In this document: positions 24,904-34,378 of the stretch, in pieces
Numbering within the stretch: the stretch's first letter is position 1
Layout of the letters: each line of letters begins with the position of its first letter
Assembly (NCBI GenBank): GCA_028344855.1
Contig: JAOMCC010000005.1
Span: 1-44,210 of the forward strand
Direction: 5' to 3'
Length of the DNA stretch: 44,210 nt
Origin: Nitrosomonadales bacterium
GTDB taxonomy: Bacteria; Pseudomonadota; Gammaproteobacteria; Burkholderiales; Methylophilaceae
Translations under genes and position numbers: made by a program
The notes under the pieces: generated by a model
Seen by the model: the letters and a program-made list of their open reading frames with translations, nothing else
Databases searched by the model: none
Told to the model about the DNA's origin: nothing

Positions 24904-25773
24904 ATGAAGCTTAATAAGATTGTCTTTCCAGTTGCTGGATTAGGATCACGTTTTCTTCCAGCAACCAAAGCTACTCCAAAAGAAATGTTGCCTATTCTAG
25001 ACAAACCTTTGATTCAATATGCCGTTGAAGAAGCAATAGATGCAGGTTTTACTGAATTCATATTTGTTAATGCTAAATCAAAGATATCTATTAAGGAGCA
25101 TTTTGATAATAACTTGAATTTAGATATATCAAATCTTACTAAAGAAAAAAAAGAATTATTAAATCAGACAAACCAAATTTTGCCAAACAATGTTTCCTGT
25201 TCTTATATAATTCAAGACGAACCCTTAGGTTTAGGGCACGCAATTTTGTTAGCTAAATCAGTTATTAAGCAAGATCCATTCGCGGTTATTTTAGCTGATG
25301 ATTTAATTGATTCTCAAAAGGGTGTTTTAAAACAAATGGTGGAAGAATATAAGGATAATAGTTCATCCATCGTATCAGTACAGAAAATTGATAAATCAAA
25401 TTCTATTCATTACGGGATGGTTTCCATTCGCGAGGATAATTTAAAAAGTATGCAATTAAATAATATTATTGAAAAACCTTTACCAGAAGATTCACCATCA
25501 AATTTAGGCGTTGTTGGACGATATATTTTTTGTAATAAAATCTTAGATTTTTTAGAAGATACATCTTTTGGAACTGGTAATGAAATTCAATTAACTGATG
25601 CTATCAAATCAATGCTTTCGTCTTATCCTGTCTTTGCTTATGAATTTGAGGGTGTGAGATATGACTGTGGGGATAAGTTAGGATTTATCAAAGCCAATAT
25701 TGAATATGCCCTAAAAAGTAGCATCTTTGGAGATGAGTTAAAAGAATATCTTAAGACTCGTTTAATACGATGA
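24904..25773 (+). CDS. galU: UTP--glucose-1-phosphate uridylyltransferase
   Basis: GalU makes UDP-glucose from glucose 1-phosphate and UTP for envelope polysaccharides and glycosyl transfer. The nucleotide-binding start is VFPVAGLGSRFLPATKATPK with EMLPILDKPLIQYAVEEA after it. Other features are IIQDEPLGLGHAILLAKSVI near residue 103, LADDLIDS, GVVGRYIF and GTGNEIQLTDAIKSM. At 289 residues it is normal in length. Its stop overlaps the start of the next gene by four bases (ATGA). The upstream 52 bases contain an A+T-rich TATTATAAC sequence that may be a -10 element. Confidence 0.95.
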   Translation: MKLNKIVFPVAGLGSRFLPATKATPKEMLPILDKPLIQYAVEEAIDAGFTEFIFVNAKSKISIKEHFDNNLNLDISNLTKEKKELLNQTNQILPNNVSCSYIIQDEPLGLGHAILLAKSVIKQDPFAVILADDLIDSQKGVLKQMVEEYKDNSSSIVSVQKIDKSNSIHYGMVSIREDNLKSMQLNNIIEKPLPEDSPSNLGVVGRYIFCNKILDFLEDTSFGTGNEIQLTDAIKSMLSSYPVFAYEFEGVRYDCGDKLGFIKANIEYALKSSIFGDELKEYLKTRLIR

Positions 25774-26303
25774 ATTTAAATAAGCTAATATCTAATTCTT
25801 CTCTTATATATTCAAATGAAGAAATTAATGAGGCTATAGAAAACTTAGCAAAAACTTGTAATTCAAAATTTATTGATCAGAAAGTTACAGTCTTACCGGT
25901 AATGAAAGGCGCATTAGTTTTTGCCGGCCAGTTAATATCAAAATTTAATTTTTTCTGTGAACTTGACTATGTTCATGCTTCTAGATATTTAAATAATGAA
26001 GCAAAATCAAAAGTTGACTGGAAATATCAGCCAAATATCGATTTAATAAAAGATAAAGTTATCCTAGTTTTAGATGATATTCTAGATGAAGGTATAACTT
26101 TAAATAATATTAAAAAAAAGCTAATTGAGATGGGAGCAAAAGAAGTCTTAATAGTTGTTCTTTTCGATAAAAAATTAGATAAACAAAAACCTATTAAAGT
26201 CGATTTTATTGGTTTAGAAGTACCTGATTCCTATGTTTATGGATTTGGGTTAGATTTCAAAGGAATAGGGCGTAATATCCCTCATCTTTATTCATATAAT
26301 TAA
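25770..26303 (+). CDS. hpt: Hypoxanthine(-guanine) phosphoribosyltransferase
   Basis: A 177-residue type I phosphoribosyltransferase that salvages hypoxanthine, and probably guanine, to the nucleotide. The PRPP-binding motif is VILVLDDILDEGITL near residues 95-109, the form with two aspartates typical of purine salvage enzymes; VLPVMKGALVFAGQLI near residue 43 carries the dipeptide loop region; VPDSYVYGFGLDF near the end forms the purine pocket. It overlaps galU by four bases and rnr follows 17 bases later. The choice of hypoxanthine over other purines rests on overall resemblance, not on a decisive residue. Confidence 0.87.
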   Translation: MNLNKLISNSSLIYSNEEINEAIENLAKTCNSKFIDQKVTVLPVMKGALVFAGQLISKFNFFCELDYVHASRYLNNEAKSKVDWKYQPNIDLIKDKVILVLDDILDEGITLNNIKKKLIEMGAKEVLIVVLFDKKLDKQKPIKVDFIGLEVPDSYVYGFGLDFKGIGRNIPHLYSYN

Positions 26304-26320
26304 CGATAAATTTAAATTTA

Positions 26321-28558
26321 ATGTCTAAAAAGAGTATTAAAATTAGAGATAATGACCCGGAAATTGATAGGGAAATTCAATTATATGAAAATCCAATCCC
26401 AAGTAGAGAATTAATTCTTCAGGTTATGTCAGAACATGGCATACCGATTAATAAAGATGAATTAATCGAAATACTTGAAATTAATAATGATGAAATTACT
26501 TTTTTTGAAAAACGTCTAAGAGCGATGGTTCGCCAAGGACAAATTTTGATTAATAGAAAAAATGTAATTTGCATCTCAGATAAACTTAATTTGATAACTG
26601 GAAAAATTTCAGGACATCCTGATGGTTTTGGTTTTCTTATTCCAGATGATAAAACCCACAATGATATATTTTTATCTCCTAGAGAAATGAGTCAAGTATT
26701 TAATAATGATCGAGTAATGGTTCAAGTAACAGGTCAAGATCGAAAAGGAAAGATGGAGGGTAAAATTGTTGAGATCTTGGAAAGAGTAAATCCTTTAATA
26801 GTTGGTAGAATTCTTCAAGCTCAGGGAGTAACGATAGTAGCTGCAGAGGATAAAAGAATTTGTCAGGATATTTTAATACCATATGATTCTGATATGAAGG
26901 CTAAAGTTGGACAAATTGTTGAAGTTGAAATTACTACACAGCCAAGCTTTAAATCAAAACCTATGGGTAAGGTAGTGAGTATTCTCGGAGACTATAATGA
27001 TAGTGGAATTGAAATTGAGATTGCTTTAAGAAAACATAATCTTCCTTATAATTTTCATAAAGATGTTTTGGATGAAGCAAATAAATTTTCTTCTAAAGTT
27101 AAGCCATCAGATTTCAAGGGACGAAAAGACTTAAGAGATTTAGCATTAGTTACAATTGATGGTGAAACCGCTAGAGATTTTGATGATGCAGTTTTTGCAG
27201 AACCAGATGGAGATAATTGGCGTTTAGTTGTTGCAATAGCTGATGTCAGTGCTTATGTTAAAACTTCGAGCAAGCTAAATACTTCTGCTGCCGAAAGAGG
27301 AAATTCTGTTTACTTTCCAAGACGAGTAATTCCTATGTTACCAGAAGCTCTTTCTAATGGTCTATGCTCTTTAAATCCAAATGTTGATAGATTATGTATG
27401 GTTTGTGACATGATAATAAACAATAAAGGAAGATTAGATTCTTATGAATTTTACCCTTCAGTAATGAATTCAAAAGCAAGATTAACCTATACTAATGTAA
27501 ATAAAATTTTAAATCATGACGATAAAGATTTAAAAAGAGAATATAGTTTTATTCTTTCAGATCTAGAAAATTTAAAAAAACTTTATCACATAATGCTTAA
27601 TGAAAGAGAAAAAAGAGGTGCTTTAGAATTTGACTCTACAGAAACAGCTATTGTATTTAATGAGCAAGGAAAAATTGATTTTATAAAACCTATTTTTAGG
27701 AATGAAGCTCATAAAATTATTGAAGAATGTATGCTTGCAGCAAATGTTTGTGCAGCAAACTTTTTACTTGATAATAAAACAGATGGACTTTTTAGAAATC
27801 ATGAATGTCCTTCCGAGGAAAGGCTTGAAAACTTAAGAGGTTTCTTAAACGAATTTGGATTATCACTTCAAGGAGGAAACAAACCCACTCCTAAAGACTA
27901 TAAAAATTTAATTAACAAGATATCTAATCGACCAGAATCCCATCTTTTACAAACTGTTTTATTAAGATCGATGCAGCAAGCCGTTTATAGTGAAAAGAAT
28001 TTAGGTCATTTTGGATTAGCATATGATTCATATACTCACTTTACTTCTCCAATTAGAAGGTATCCGGACTTAATTGTCCATAGGGCAATTAAAACAAAAT
28101 TAGATAAAAAACTTTTTAAGTTAAAAGATATTTCTAAGATTGCAGAACATTGTTCAAGTACAGAAAGAAGGGCGGATGAGGCTACACGAGATGTGGAGTC
28201 ATGGTTAAAGTGCTATTTTATGCAAGACAAAGTTGGTCAAATTTTTGAGGGTATAGTTGCTGGTGTTACAGGTTTTGGTTTATTTATTGAATTAGATGAA
28301 ATTTATATTGAAGGTTTACTCCATGTTACAGAGCTTGGTAACGATTATTTCACATATGACAAAAGTAAGCATGCAATGGTTGGTGAGAGAACTAAATTAT
28401 CTTATCGTTTGGGAGATAGATTAAAAGTTAAGGTAGTAAGAGTTGATTTAGAATCAATTAAAATTGATCTTTCCTTAGAAACTATAAAAGAAATTCCAAG
28501 ACAAACAAAAATGCGCAAGAAAAAATCAAATTTCACGAAAAAATATAAAAAAAGATGA
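26321..28558 (+). CDS. rnr: Ribonuclease R
   Basis: RNase R is a processive 3'-5' exoribonuclease that degrades structured RNA, including rRNA and mRNA fragments. In order the 745-residue protein has an N-terminal winged-helix segment (PSRELILQVMSEHGIPINKD), two cold-shock domains (SGHPDGFGFLIPDD), the RNB catalytic domain with TIDGETARDFDDAVFAEP (metal-binding aspartates) and YTHFTSPIRRYPDLIVHRAI, an S1 domain (GIVAGVTGFGLFIELDE) and a basic tail ending TKKYKKR. That architecture separates it from RNase II. Its stop overlaps rlmB by four bases; the rnr-rlmB pair is conserved in many proteobacteria. Confidence 0.96.
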   Translation: MSKKSIKIRDNDPEIDREIQLYENPIPSRELILQVMSEHGIPINKDELIEILEINNDEITFFEKRLRAMVRQGQILINRKNVICISDKLNLITGKISGHPDGFGFLIPDDKTHNDIFLSPREMSQVFNNDRVMVQVTGQDRKGKMEGKIVEILERVNPLIVGRILQAQGVTIVAAEDKRICQDILIPYDSDMKAKVGQIVEVEITTQPSFKSKPMGKVVSILGDYNDSGIEIEIALRKHNLPYNFHKDVLDEANKFSSKVKPSDFKGRKDLRDLALVTIDGETARDFDDAVFAEPDGDNWRLVVAIADVSAYVKTSSKLNTSAAERGNSVYFPRRVIPMLPEALSNGLCSLNPNVDRLCMVCDMIINNKGRLDSYEFYPSVMNSKARLTYTNVNKILNHDDKDLKREYSFILSDLENLKKLYHIMLNEREKRGALEFDSTETAIVFNEQGKIDFIKPIFRNEAHKIIEECMLAANVCAANFLLDNKTDGLFRNHECPSEERLENLRGFLNEFGLSLQGGNKPTPKDYKNLINKISNRPESHLLQTVLLRSMQQAVYSEKNLGHFGLAYDSYTHFTSPIRRYPDLIVHRAIKTKLDKKLFKLKDISKIAEHCSSTERRADEATRDVESWLKCYFMQDKVGQIFEGIVAGVTGFGLFIELDEIYIEGLLHVTELGNDYFTYDKSKHAMVGERTKLSYRLGDRLKVKVVRVDLESIKIDLSLETIKEIPRQTKMRKKKSNFTKKYKKR

Positions 28559-29301
28559 GTGCAGAAAAAATAATTTATGGTTTTCATGCAATTACTAGTT
28601 TAATAAGGATAGATCCTATGTCTATTAAAGAAATTTTTATTGATGAATACAGAACTGACGGAAGAGTTAATGACTTAATGAAATTAGTTGAAATACATAA
28701 AATTAAATACCATCTATCAAATAAAGAAAGACTCGATGGTTTTGTATCTAATCAGAATCATCAAGGCGTTGTTGCAATGACTCATGAGGTAAAAAATAAG
28801 TATGTAACAATTGAAGATATTGTTGAAACTAATCAATCTGAATCACTTTTGCTATTAATATTAGATGGTATTGAGGATCCACATAATTTAGGGGCATGCT
28901 TTAGAGTAGCAGATTCAATGGGTGTTCATGCTATTATTTGCCCTAAAGATAATGCGGTTGGGTTAAATTCTACTGTAAGAAAAGTTTCATCTGGAGCGGC
29001 AGAGTCAGTACCATTTGTTGTTGTAACGAACCTAGCTAGAACAATAAGGTATTTAAAAGAAAAAGGTGTATTTATTTACGGTGCTGAAGATCATTCCATA
29101 AAAACGATTAGTGAAATTACTTTTCAAGGTTCTATAGCTCTAATTATGGGTTCAGAAGGAAAAGGAATGAGACGTTTAACTAAAGATTTATGTGATGAAA
29201 TATTTTCAATTCCAATGATGGGACAGGTTGAAAGTTTAAATGTAAGCGTTGCATCAGGAATTTGTCTATATGAAATAAATAGACAGAAGAATGTTAATTA
29301 A
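28555..29301 (+). CDS. rlmB: 23S rRNA (guanosine-2251-2'-O)-methyltransferase
   Basis: RlmB methylates G2251 in the P loop of 23S rRNA. It is a SPOUT (TrmH) family enzyme. The N-terminal substrate-binding domain begins KIIYGFHAITSLIR. The knotted catalytic domain has LDGIEDPHNLGACFRVADSM, then KVSSGAAESVPFV, IMGSEGKGMRRL and IPMMGQVESLNVSVASGICL, the three classical motifs. At 248 residues it is full-length. It starts within the rnr stop (ATGA overlap). A hairpin follows its stop codon. Confidence 0.95.
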   Translation: MSAEKIIYGFHAITSLIRIDPMSIKEIFIDEYRTDGRVNDLMKLVEIHKIKYHLSNKERLDGFVSNQNHQGVVAMTHEVKNKYVTIEDIVETNQSESLLLLILDGIEDPHNLGACFRVADSMGVHAIICPKDNAVGLNSTVRKVSSGAAESVPFVVVTNLARTIRYLKEKGVFIYGAEDHSIKTISEITFQGSIALIMGSEGKGMRRLTKDLCDEIFSIPMMGQVESLNVSVASGICLYEINRQKNVN

Positions 29302-29303
29302 AA

Positions 29304-29323
29304 AAGGCTCCTACTGGAGCCTT
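29304..29323 (-). terminator. Rho-independent terminator for tRNA-Asn
   Basis: AAGGCTCC and GGAGCCTT form a perfect 8-bp stem around a four-base loop. Read on the minus strand, the stem is followed by a TTTTTT-type run, so it is a strong terminator for the tRNA-Asn transcript. On the plus strand, after rlmB, the following AGTGTTT is weaker, but the hairpin may serve both directions. Confidence 0.88.
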
Positions 29324-29329
29324 AGTGTT

Positions 29330-29405
29330 TGGCTCCCCAACCTGGGCTCGAACCAGGGACACATGGATTAACAGTCCATTGCTCTACCAACTGAGCTATT
29401 GGGGA
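29330..29405 (-). tRNA. tRNA-Asn (anticodon GTT)
   Basis: The minus strand reads as a complete 76-base cloverleaf. The acceptor stem TCCCCAA pairs with TTGGGGA, followed by discriminator G and an encoded CCA. The D arm holds AGCTCAGTTGGTAGAGC, the anticodon loop is CTGTTAA with anticodon GTT, and the T arm has GGTTCGAGCC. The gene is downstream of the aminotransferase gene on the same strand, with its own possible promoter. Confidence 0.97.
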
Positions 29406-29423
29406 TTATCTTAGAAAGCGAGC

Positions 29424-29429
29424 ATTTTA
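29424..29429 (-). promoter_or_regulatory. Possible -10 element for tRNA-Asn
   Basis: On the minus strand TAAAAT lies about 19 bases ahead of the tRNA 5' end, a suitable distance for a -10 box with transcription starting near 29417. A TAGATT sequence 18 bases further upstream could be the -35 element. The assignment rests on sequence similarity and spacing only. Confidence 0.4.
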
Positions 29430-29450
29430 GCATAAGCTTGCATTATGAAT

Positions 29451-30656
29451 CTAGTCTTCTATAGCTTCTTTAATCCTAGATAAAGCTTCTTTTAGATTAT
29501 CTATTGATGTAGCAAAAGAAATTCTAAAGTAATTTTCAGCACCAAATGCTGATCCTGGGACTACAGCAACTCCTTTTGAATCTAATAAATATTCACTAAA
29601 AGTTATATCATCATTTTTTTTAATTTTGCCATTTTTATAAAGTGTATCAATTGCGATTTTAGCAAAAGGAAAGGAGTAAAAAGCACCTTTTGCATCAATA
29701 CATTTTAATCCTTTAATATCATTAAATGCATTCACAACAAAGGCATGTCTTTCTCTAAAGGCATTCAACATAGGTTTAATGCAGGATTGATCTCCTAATA
29801 AAGCAGCTTCAGCAGCAGCTTGAGATATTGAAGTAGGATTTGATGTTGATTGTGATTGTAAATTACTCATAGCTGAAATAATTTTTTCAGGCCCAGCTGC
29901 AAAACCAATTCTCCACCCAGTCATTGAGTAAGCTTTAGAAACACCATTTACAATAATACATCGTTCTTTCAATTTAGGCTCTACCATTATAATATTATTA
30001 AAAGGCTCATTATCTAATCTAATATGTTCATAAATATCGTCGGTTAGTATATGAATATCGGGGTACTTAAGTAAAATTTTACTGAGTTCTTGAAGTTCTC
30101 TTTTAGAATATACTGACCCAGTTGGATTCGAAGGTGAATTAAGGACAACAATTTTAGTTTTTTTACTAATTGATTTATCTAACTGTTGAGGACTTATTTT
30201 AAATGATTGATCTATTCCACATCTTACTAGAATTGGAGAAGCACCAGTAAGCGCTACAATATCTGTGTAAGAAACCCAGTAAGGGGTTGGAATAATAACT
30301 TCATCACCAGTATTTAATAATGCTAGAAATAAATTAAAAATACATTGTTTTCCGCCAACACCCACTAAAACTTCATTAATTTTATAAATAAGATTATTAT
30401 CACGATTAAATTTTTCAATTACAGCTTTTCTTAATGATGTTAATCCAGGGACAGGTGTGTACTTTGTGAGGCCATTATTAATTGCGTCAATAGCTGCCTT
30501 TTTTATAAAATCTGGAGTATCAAAATCAGGCTCACCTGCGGCAAGCCCTATAATATCTTTACCTTCAGATTTTAATTTCGCAGCTTTAGCTGTGATGGCA
30601 AGTGTTGGGGATTCTTTTATTCGACCTACGCAATTAGATAGCTTTATATTAGACAA
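29451..30656 (-). CDS. aspC: Class I aminotransferase, aspartate aminotransferase type (I-beta/gamma-like)
   Basis: A 401-residue PLP enzyme that transfers the amino group between aspartate and glutamate; relatives of this subgroup also act on prephenate. Family features: IIGLAAGEPDFDTPDFI near residue 35, KYTPVPGLTSLRKAV near 70, VVLNSPSNPTGSVYS near 170 and NGVSKAYSMTGWRIGFAAGP near 233, with the PLP-binding lysine in SKAYSMTG; the C-terminal FRISFATS holds the arginine that binds the substrate carboxylate. The sequence resembles the Thermus/rhizobial type rather than E. coli AspC, so the symbol is used loosely. The gene lies upstream of tRNA-Asn on the same strand. Confidence 0.9.
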   Translation of the reverse strand: MSNIKLSNCVGRIKESPTLAITAKAAKLKSEGKDIIGLAAGEPDFDTPDFIKKAAIDAINNGLTKYTPVPGLTSLRKAVIEKFNRDNNLIYKINEVLVGVGGKQCIFNLFLALLNTGDEVIIPTPYWVSYTDIVALTGASPILVRCGIDQSFKISPQQLDKSISKKTKIVVLNSPSNPTGSVYSKRELQELSKILLKYPDIHILTDDIYEHIRLDNEPFNNIIMVEPKLKERCIIVNGVSKAYSMTGWRIGFAAGPEKIISAMSNLQSQSTSNPTSISQAAAEAALLGDQSCIKPMLNAFRERHAFVVNAFNDIKGLKCIDAKGAFYSFPFAKIAIDTLYKNGKIKKNDDITFSEYLLDSKGVAVVPGSAFGAENYFRISFATSIDNLKEALSRIKEAIED

Positions 30657-30728
30657 AATTTATTCCATTACCCATAAAAAATTTGATAACTAATTTTACT
30701 TAAAAACTCAGTAAGTACAAATATCTTT

Positions 30729-31721
30729 TTATTTTAAAATAATTTCTAATTCAAGACCTTTAACTTCATCTATTATTAATAAATTTTCCTGTATAAGTTT
30801 TGCTTTAGTTAAGTCACCTTTATTTTTATGAAGTATAGCTAATCTGAATAAAGAATCTGAATTATTTTGATTTAAATCTATAGACTTCTGGTATGCATTC
30901 AGTGCAATTTTGTGATTAGATAATTTTTCATTTGCATACCCATATTCATACCAAGCCTCAGAATTTTTACTTTCTTTTTCCGTCCATTCTTTTGCTATAA
31001 TAGATAATTCAACCCAATCATTTTTTGCTTTTGGGACTGCTATTTTTAAGAAAAATGGTTTTTTATTTTCATCTTCCTCCCATAAAGCTTTGCCTTTGAT
31101 TAAAAAATCTTTTTGCCTTTCTTTTTTTCTCAAACTTTTAAGCCAGTCTATAGGCATTGCATAATATGATCCATAACCAGTCGTTTTGAAGGTATTAATA
31201 CCAACTAAATTACCATTCATGTTAAATAAACCACTACCACTAGCACCCAATCTAAATTTTGCTGAACTTAAGATAATGTTTGCATCATCATATTCATATG
31301 TGGACACTACATAACCTCCTGAAGTTAATGGAACTGGTGACCCACTTGAATGACCAATTGCTGCAAGAGCTTGTCCTTTTACTAAATCTTTACTGCTTCC
31401 AACTGGAATTGGATCACGATTCAGATTATGGATACTAAAAAGACATAGGTCATGCCATGTATCAACTCTTACATCAACAATTGAGAAGCTATCTTCCCCT
31501 TGAGAAATCCATGGTTGCTTAGTTCTTCTTAATACATGGCAGTTAGTTATAACTTCACCTTCTCCTACAATTACTCCAGAGCCATATGCTAGACTTCCAC
31601 TTTCTGTATAACCTCTAACCATAACTATTGATCCGAATGCTTTCAACATGAGAGCTTTATCAATAGCCATAGCAATTGAGGTGTTTGTTAAGAGTAGAAG
31701 TAGAAGAAAAATTTTTTTCAT
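30729..31721 (-). CDS. Secreted trypsin-like serine protease with C-terminal TPR repeats
   Basis: I set the start at the ATG 31721 because it yields a clear signal peptide (MKKIFLLLLLLTNTSIAMA, cleavage after AMA); the frame is open 22 codons further upstream but without a leader. The mature protein has an S1-type protease domain with a full catalytic triad: His in VITNCHVL, Asp in WHDLCLFSI and Ser in LGASGSGLF, with GSGVIVGEGEV before the histidine. From about residue 250, NSEAWYEYGYANEKLSNHKI and NNSDSLFRLAILHKNKGDLT are two TPR-like helix pairs, so the enzyme may dock to another envelope protein. There is no PDZ domain, unlike DegP. It is divergent from uvrB. The substrate is unknown. Confidence 0.82.
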   Translation of the reverse strand: MKKIFLLLLLLTNTSIAMAIDKALMLKAFGSIVMVRGYTESGSLAYGSGVIVGEGEVITNCHVLRRTKQPWISQGEDSFSIVDVRVDTWHDLCLFSIHNLNRDPIPVGSSKDLVKGQALAAIGHSSGSPVPLTSGGYVVSTYEYDDANIILSSAKFRLGASGSGLFNMNGNLVGINTFKTTGYGSYYAMPIDWLKSLRKKERQKDFLIKGKALWEEDENKKPFFLKIAVPKAKNDWVELSIIAKEWTEKESKNSEAWYEYGYANEKLSNHKIALNAYQKSIDLNQNNSDSLFRLAILHKNKGDLTKAKLIQENLLIIDEVKGLELEIILK

Positions 31722-31824
31722 GGTGGTACTTTCTATGTGAGTTATTAATCTTGTATCTTGACTAATTGTATCTATTAAAGTTCGCAAACTGTTAAAATAA
31801 AGTTTTTTTTGTTGAAATAATATT

Positions 31825-33858
31825 TTGAACCAGAAATTTCCTAATAGTCCATTTGAGTTATACCAACCCTTTTTGCCAGCAGGTGATCAGCCTCAGGCAA
31901 TTAAGCAGCTAGTTCACGGTGTTGAGTCTGGGGAAAAATTTCAAACCCTTTTAGGCGTTACTGGTTCGGGTAAAACTTTCACTATTGCTAATGTAATTGC
32001 AAAAACAGGAAGGCCTGCAATAGTTTTAGCGCCAAATAAAACATTAGCCGCTCAACTATATTCTGAATTTAGGGAATTTTTTCCTAATAACGCAGTAGAA
32101 TATTTTGTTTCTTATTACGATTATTATCAACCAGAAGCATATGTTCCAGGAAGGGATGTCTTTATAGAAAAAGATTCAAGTATTAATGATCACATTGAAC
32201 AAATGAGACTGTCTGCTACAAAAGCGTTATTAGAAAGAGATGATTCTGTTATTGTTGCTACAGTTTCTGCTATATATGGTATTGGAGATCCTGTTGATTA
32301 TCAAGGTATGGTTTTATATATTCAAGTCGGGGAAAAATTACTTCAAAGAAATATTATTTTACGTTTAGTTTCGATGCAGTATACAAGAAATGATTTTGAT
32401 TTTTCTCGAGGTTGTTTTAGAGTTCGTGGAGATATTATTGATATTTTTCCTGCAGAAAATTCAGAGACTGCTATTAGAATAAGTTTATTTGATGATGTTA
32501 TTGAGTCAATCACAGCATTTGATCCTTTAACTGGACAATTATTTGATAAAGTTAAACGATTTACTGTATATCCATCTAGTCATTACGTTACACCCAGAGA
32601 TACTACTTTAAGAGCAATTGAAAGAATCAAGTTAGAGTTATCTGATAGGATAAAAGATTTTGTTAGTCAAAATAAATTAATCGAAGCGCAACGAATTGAG
32701 CAAAGAACGAAGTTTGATATTGAAATGCTAAATGAAATTGGTTTTTGTAAAGGAATAGAAAATTATTCAAGACATTTATCTGGAAGAAACGCCGGAGAAC
32801 CTGCTCCTACATTATTAGATTATCTTCCCAATAATTCTCTAATGGTTATTGATGAAAGTCATGTAACAATTCCTCAAATAGGAGGAATGTCAAAAGGAGA
32901 TAGAGCTAGAAAAGAAAATCTAGTTGATTATGGTTTTCGTCTTCCTTCTGCACATGATAATAGACCTTTAAGATTTGAAGAATTTGAAGGTGTAATGCGG
33001 CAATGTATATTCGTAAGCGCCACTCCTGCAGACTATGAAGCAGAGCATTCTAATTTGATTATTGAGCAAGTTGCTCGCCCAACAGGTTTAGTTGATCCAG
33101 AAATAATTGTAAAACCTGCTGATACTCAAGTAGATGATTTATTAAGTGAGATTAAGGATAGAGTTAACTCAAAGGAAAGAGTTTTGGTAACAACTTTAAC
33201 TAAGCGAATGGCTGAAGACTTAACTGATTACCTTGATGAACATACAGTAAAAGTAAGATATCTTCATTCAGAAATTGATACTGTTGAAAGGGTTGAGATT
33301 ATTAGGGATTTAAGAATTGGTAAATTTGATGTAGTTGTTGGAATTAATTTGCTAAGAGAAGGTTTAGATATTCCAGAAGTATCTCTCGTGGCAGTTTTAG
33401 ATGCAGATAAAGAGGGGTTTTTAAGATCTGAAAGATCATTGATACAAACAGCAGGAAGAGCTGCAAGAAATCTTAATGGGCAAGTGATTTTCTATGCCAA
33501 TAAGGTTACTAAAAGTATGCAGTTAGCAATTGATGAAACAGAAAGAAGAAGAAAAAAACAAATGAAATTTAATTCAGATAATAATATTACCCCTGTGGGG
33601 ATTGTAAAAAAAGTTAAAGATATTATTGAAACCCTTGAAGATGAAGAAGAACATAAAAAACAGCGAGCTTTGTCAAAAGAAAATAGGAAATATGAAGATT
33701 TAACAGAGCCAGAAATAATTAAAGAGATATCAAAATTAGAAAATTCAATGCAGACAGCTGCAAAAAATCTGGAATTTGAGAAAGCAGCCAATATTAGAGA
33801 TCAAGTTAAATATTTAAAAGAGAAAATATATGGCGCTAATATAAAGGATAGAATTTAA
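31825..33858 (+). CDS. uvrB: Excinuclease ABC subunit B
   Basis: UvrB is the damage-verifying helicase-like subunit of nucleotide excision repair. The 677-residue protein carries the Walker A loop [12 protein letters not shown], the beta-hairpin region [18 protein letters not shown] with [10 protein letters not shown], the helicase motifs [12 protein letters not shown] and [11 protein letters not shown], then [20 protein letters not shown] and [10 protein letters not shown], and the C-terminal UVR domain for UvrC contact ([20 protein letters not shown]). The start is TTG at 31825: a stop lies close upstream and no ATG is available before conserved sequence. No clear ribosome-binding site is visible. 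It is flanked by the divergent protease and the rpsF operon. Confidence 0.96.
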   Translation: MNQKFPNSPFELYQPFLPAGDQPQAIKQLVHGVESGEKFQTLLGVTGSGKTFTIANVIAKTGRPAIVLAPNKTLAAQLYSEFREFFPNNAVEYFVSYYDYYQPEAYVPGRDVFIEKDSSINDHIEQMRLSATKALLERDDSVIVATVSAIYGIGDPVDYQGMVLYIQVGEKLLQRNIILRLVSMQYTRNDFDFSRGCFRVRGDIIDIFPAENSETAIRISLFDDVIESITAFDPLTGQLFDKVKRFTVYPSSHYVTPRDTTLRAIERIKLELSDRIKDFVSQNKLIEAQRIEQRTKFDIEMLNEIGFCKGIENYSRHLSGRNAGEPAPTLLDYLPNNSLMVIDESHVTIPQIGGMSKGDRARKENLVDYGFRLPSAHDNRPLRFEEFEGVMRQCIFVSATPADYEAEHSNLIIEQVARPTGLVDPEIIVKPADTQVDDLLSEIKDRVNSKERVLVTTLTKRMAEDLTDYLDEHTVKVRYLHSEIDTVERVEIIRDLRIGKFDVVVGINLLREGLDIPEVSLVAVLDADKEGFLRSERSLIQTAGRAARNLNGQVIFYANKVTKSMQLAIDETERRRKKQMKFNSDNNITPVGIVKKVKDIIETLEDEEEHKKQRALSKENRKYEDLTEPEIIKEISKLENSMQTAAKNLEFEKAANIRDQVKYLKEKIYGANIKDRI

Positions 33859-33871
33859 TTTTTAAATGTCA

Positions 33872-33899
33872 TTGATTTTATTAAAAAAAACAATATAAT
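33872..33899 (+). promoter_or_regulatory. Sigma-70 type promoter of the rpsF operon
   Basis: TTGATT at 33872-33877 and TATAAT at 33894-33899 are separated by 16 bases, close to the consensus. Transcription would start near 33906, giving a leader of about 55 bases before rpsF. Confidence 0.75.
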
Positions 33900-33915
33900 A
33901 CTGTTCTTTATCCTT

Positions 33916-33940
33916 GCTTCACAACATAAATGTTGGAGGC
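33916..33940 (+). promoter_or_regulatory. Hairpin in the rpsF leader
   Basis: GCTTC (33916-33920) pairs with GAGGC (33936-33940), and CAACAT pairs with ATGTTG inside it around a two-base loop, with a single bulged A. The hairpin sits between the promoter and the AAGGA ribosome-binding site of rpsF. Leaders of rpsF in other bacteria are bound by the S6:S18 complex for autoregulation; whether this hairpin is such a site is an inference, as the CCG bulge known from that motif is not evident. Confidence 0.5.
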
Positions 33941-33960
33941 TACAACCATAAGGAAATTTT

Positions 33961-34377
33961 ATGAGACACTATGAATTAGTATTTATTGTTCACCCAGATC
34001 AGAGTGAACAAGTTCCGGCAATGATTGAAAAATATCAAGCATTAATTAAAAAAAGTAAAGGTGTAATTCATCGTTTGGAGGATTGGGGTCGACTTCAGCT
34101 TGCATATCCAATTCAAAAAATTCATAAAGCTCATTATGTTTTAATGAATATTGAATGTAACTTAGAAACATTGGCTGAAATAGAGCACACCTTTAAGTTT
34201 AATGATGCAATTATTCGTCATCTTCTTTTTGCAACTAAAGTTCCTGTGACAACTCAATCACCCATGATGAAAGAGGAAAAATCTAAATCACTAGTTGGTG
34301 ATAGTGACACTAGTGAGAATCCAAAAAAAGAAAATAATAAAGAGCCTATTAAAGAAGCAGAAGGAGGAGGAGAATAA
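33961..34377 (+). CDS. rpsF: 30S ribosomal protein S6
   Basis: S6 binds the central domain of 16S rRNA together with S18 on the platform of the small subunit. The protein starts [20 protein letters not shown] and contains [20 protein letters not shown] and YVLMNIECN, all standard S6 blocks, then [10 protein letters not shown]. After about residue 100 there is a tail rich in lysine, glutamate and serine, ending EAEGGGE; E. coli S6 has a comparable extension that receives added glutamates. rpsR follows one base after the stop, with no priB gene between them. Confidence 0.96.
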   Translation: MRHYELVFIVHPDQSEQVPAMIEKYQALIKKSKGVIHRLEDWGRLQLAYPIQKIHKAHYVLMNIECNLETLAEIEHTFKFNDAIIRHLLFATKVPVTTQSPMMKEEKSKSLVGDSDTSENPKKENNKEPIKEAEGGGE

Positions 34378-34378
34378 A

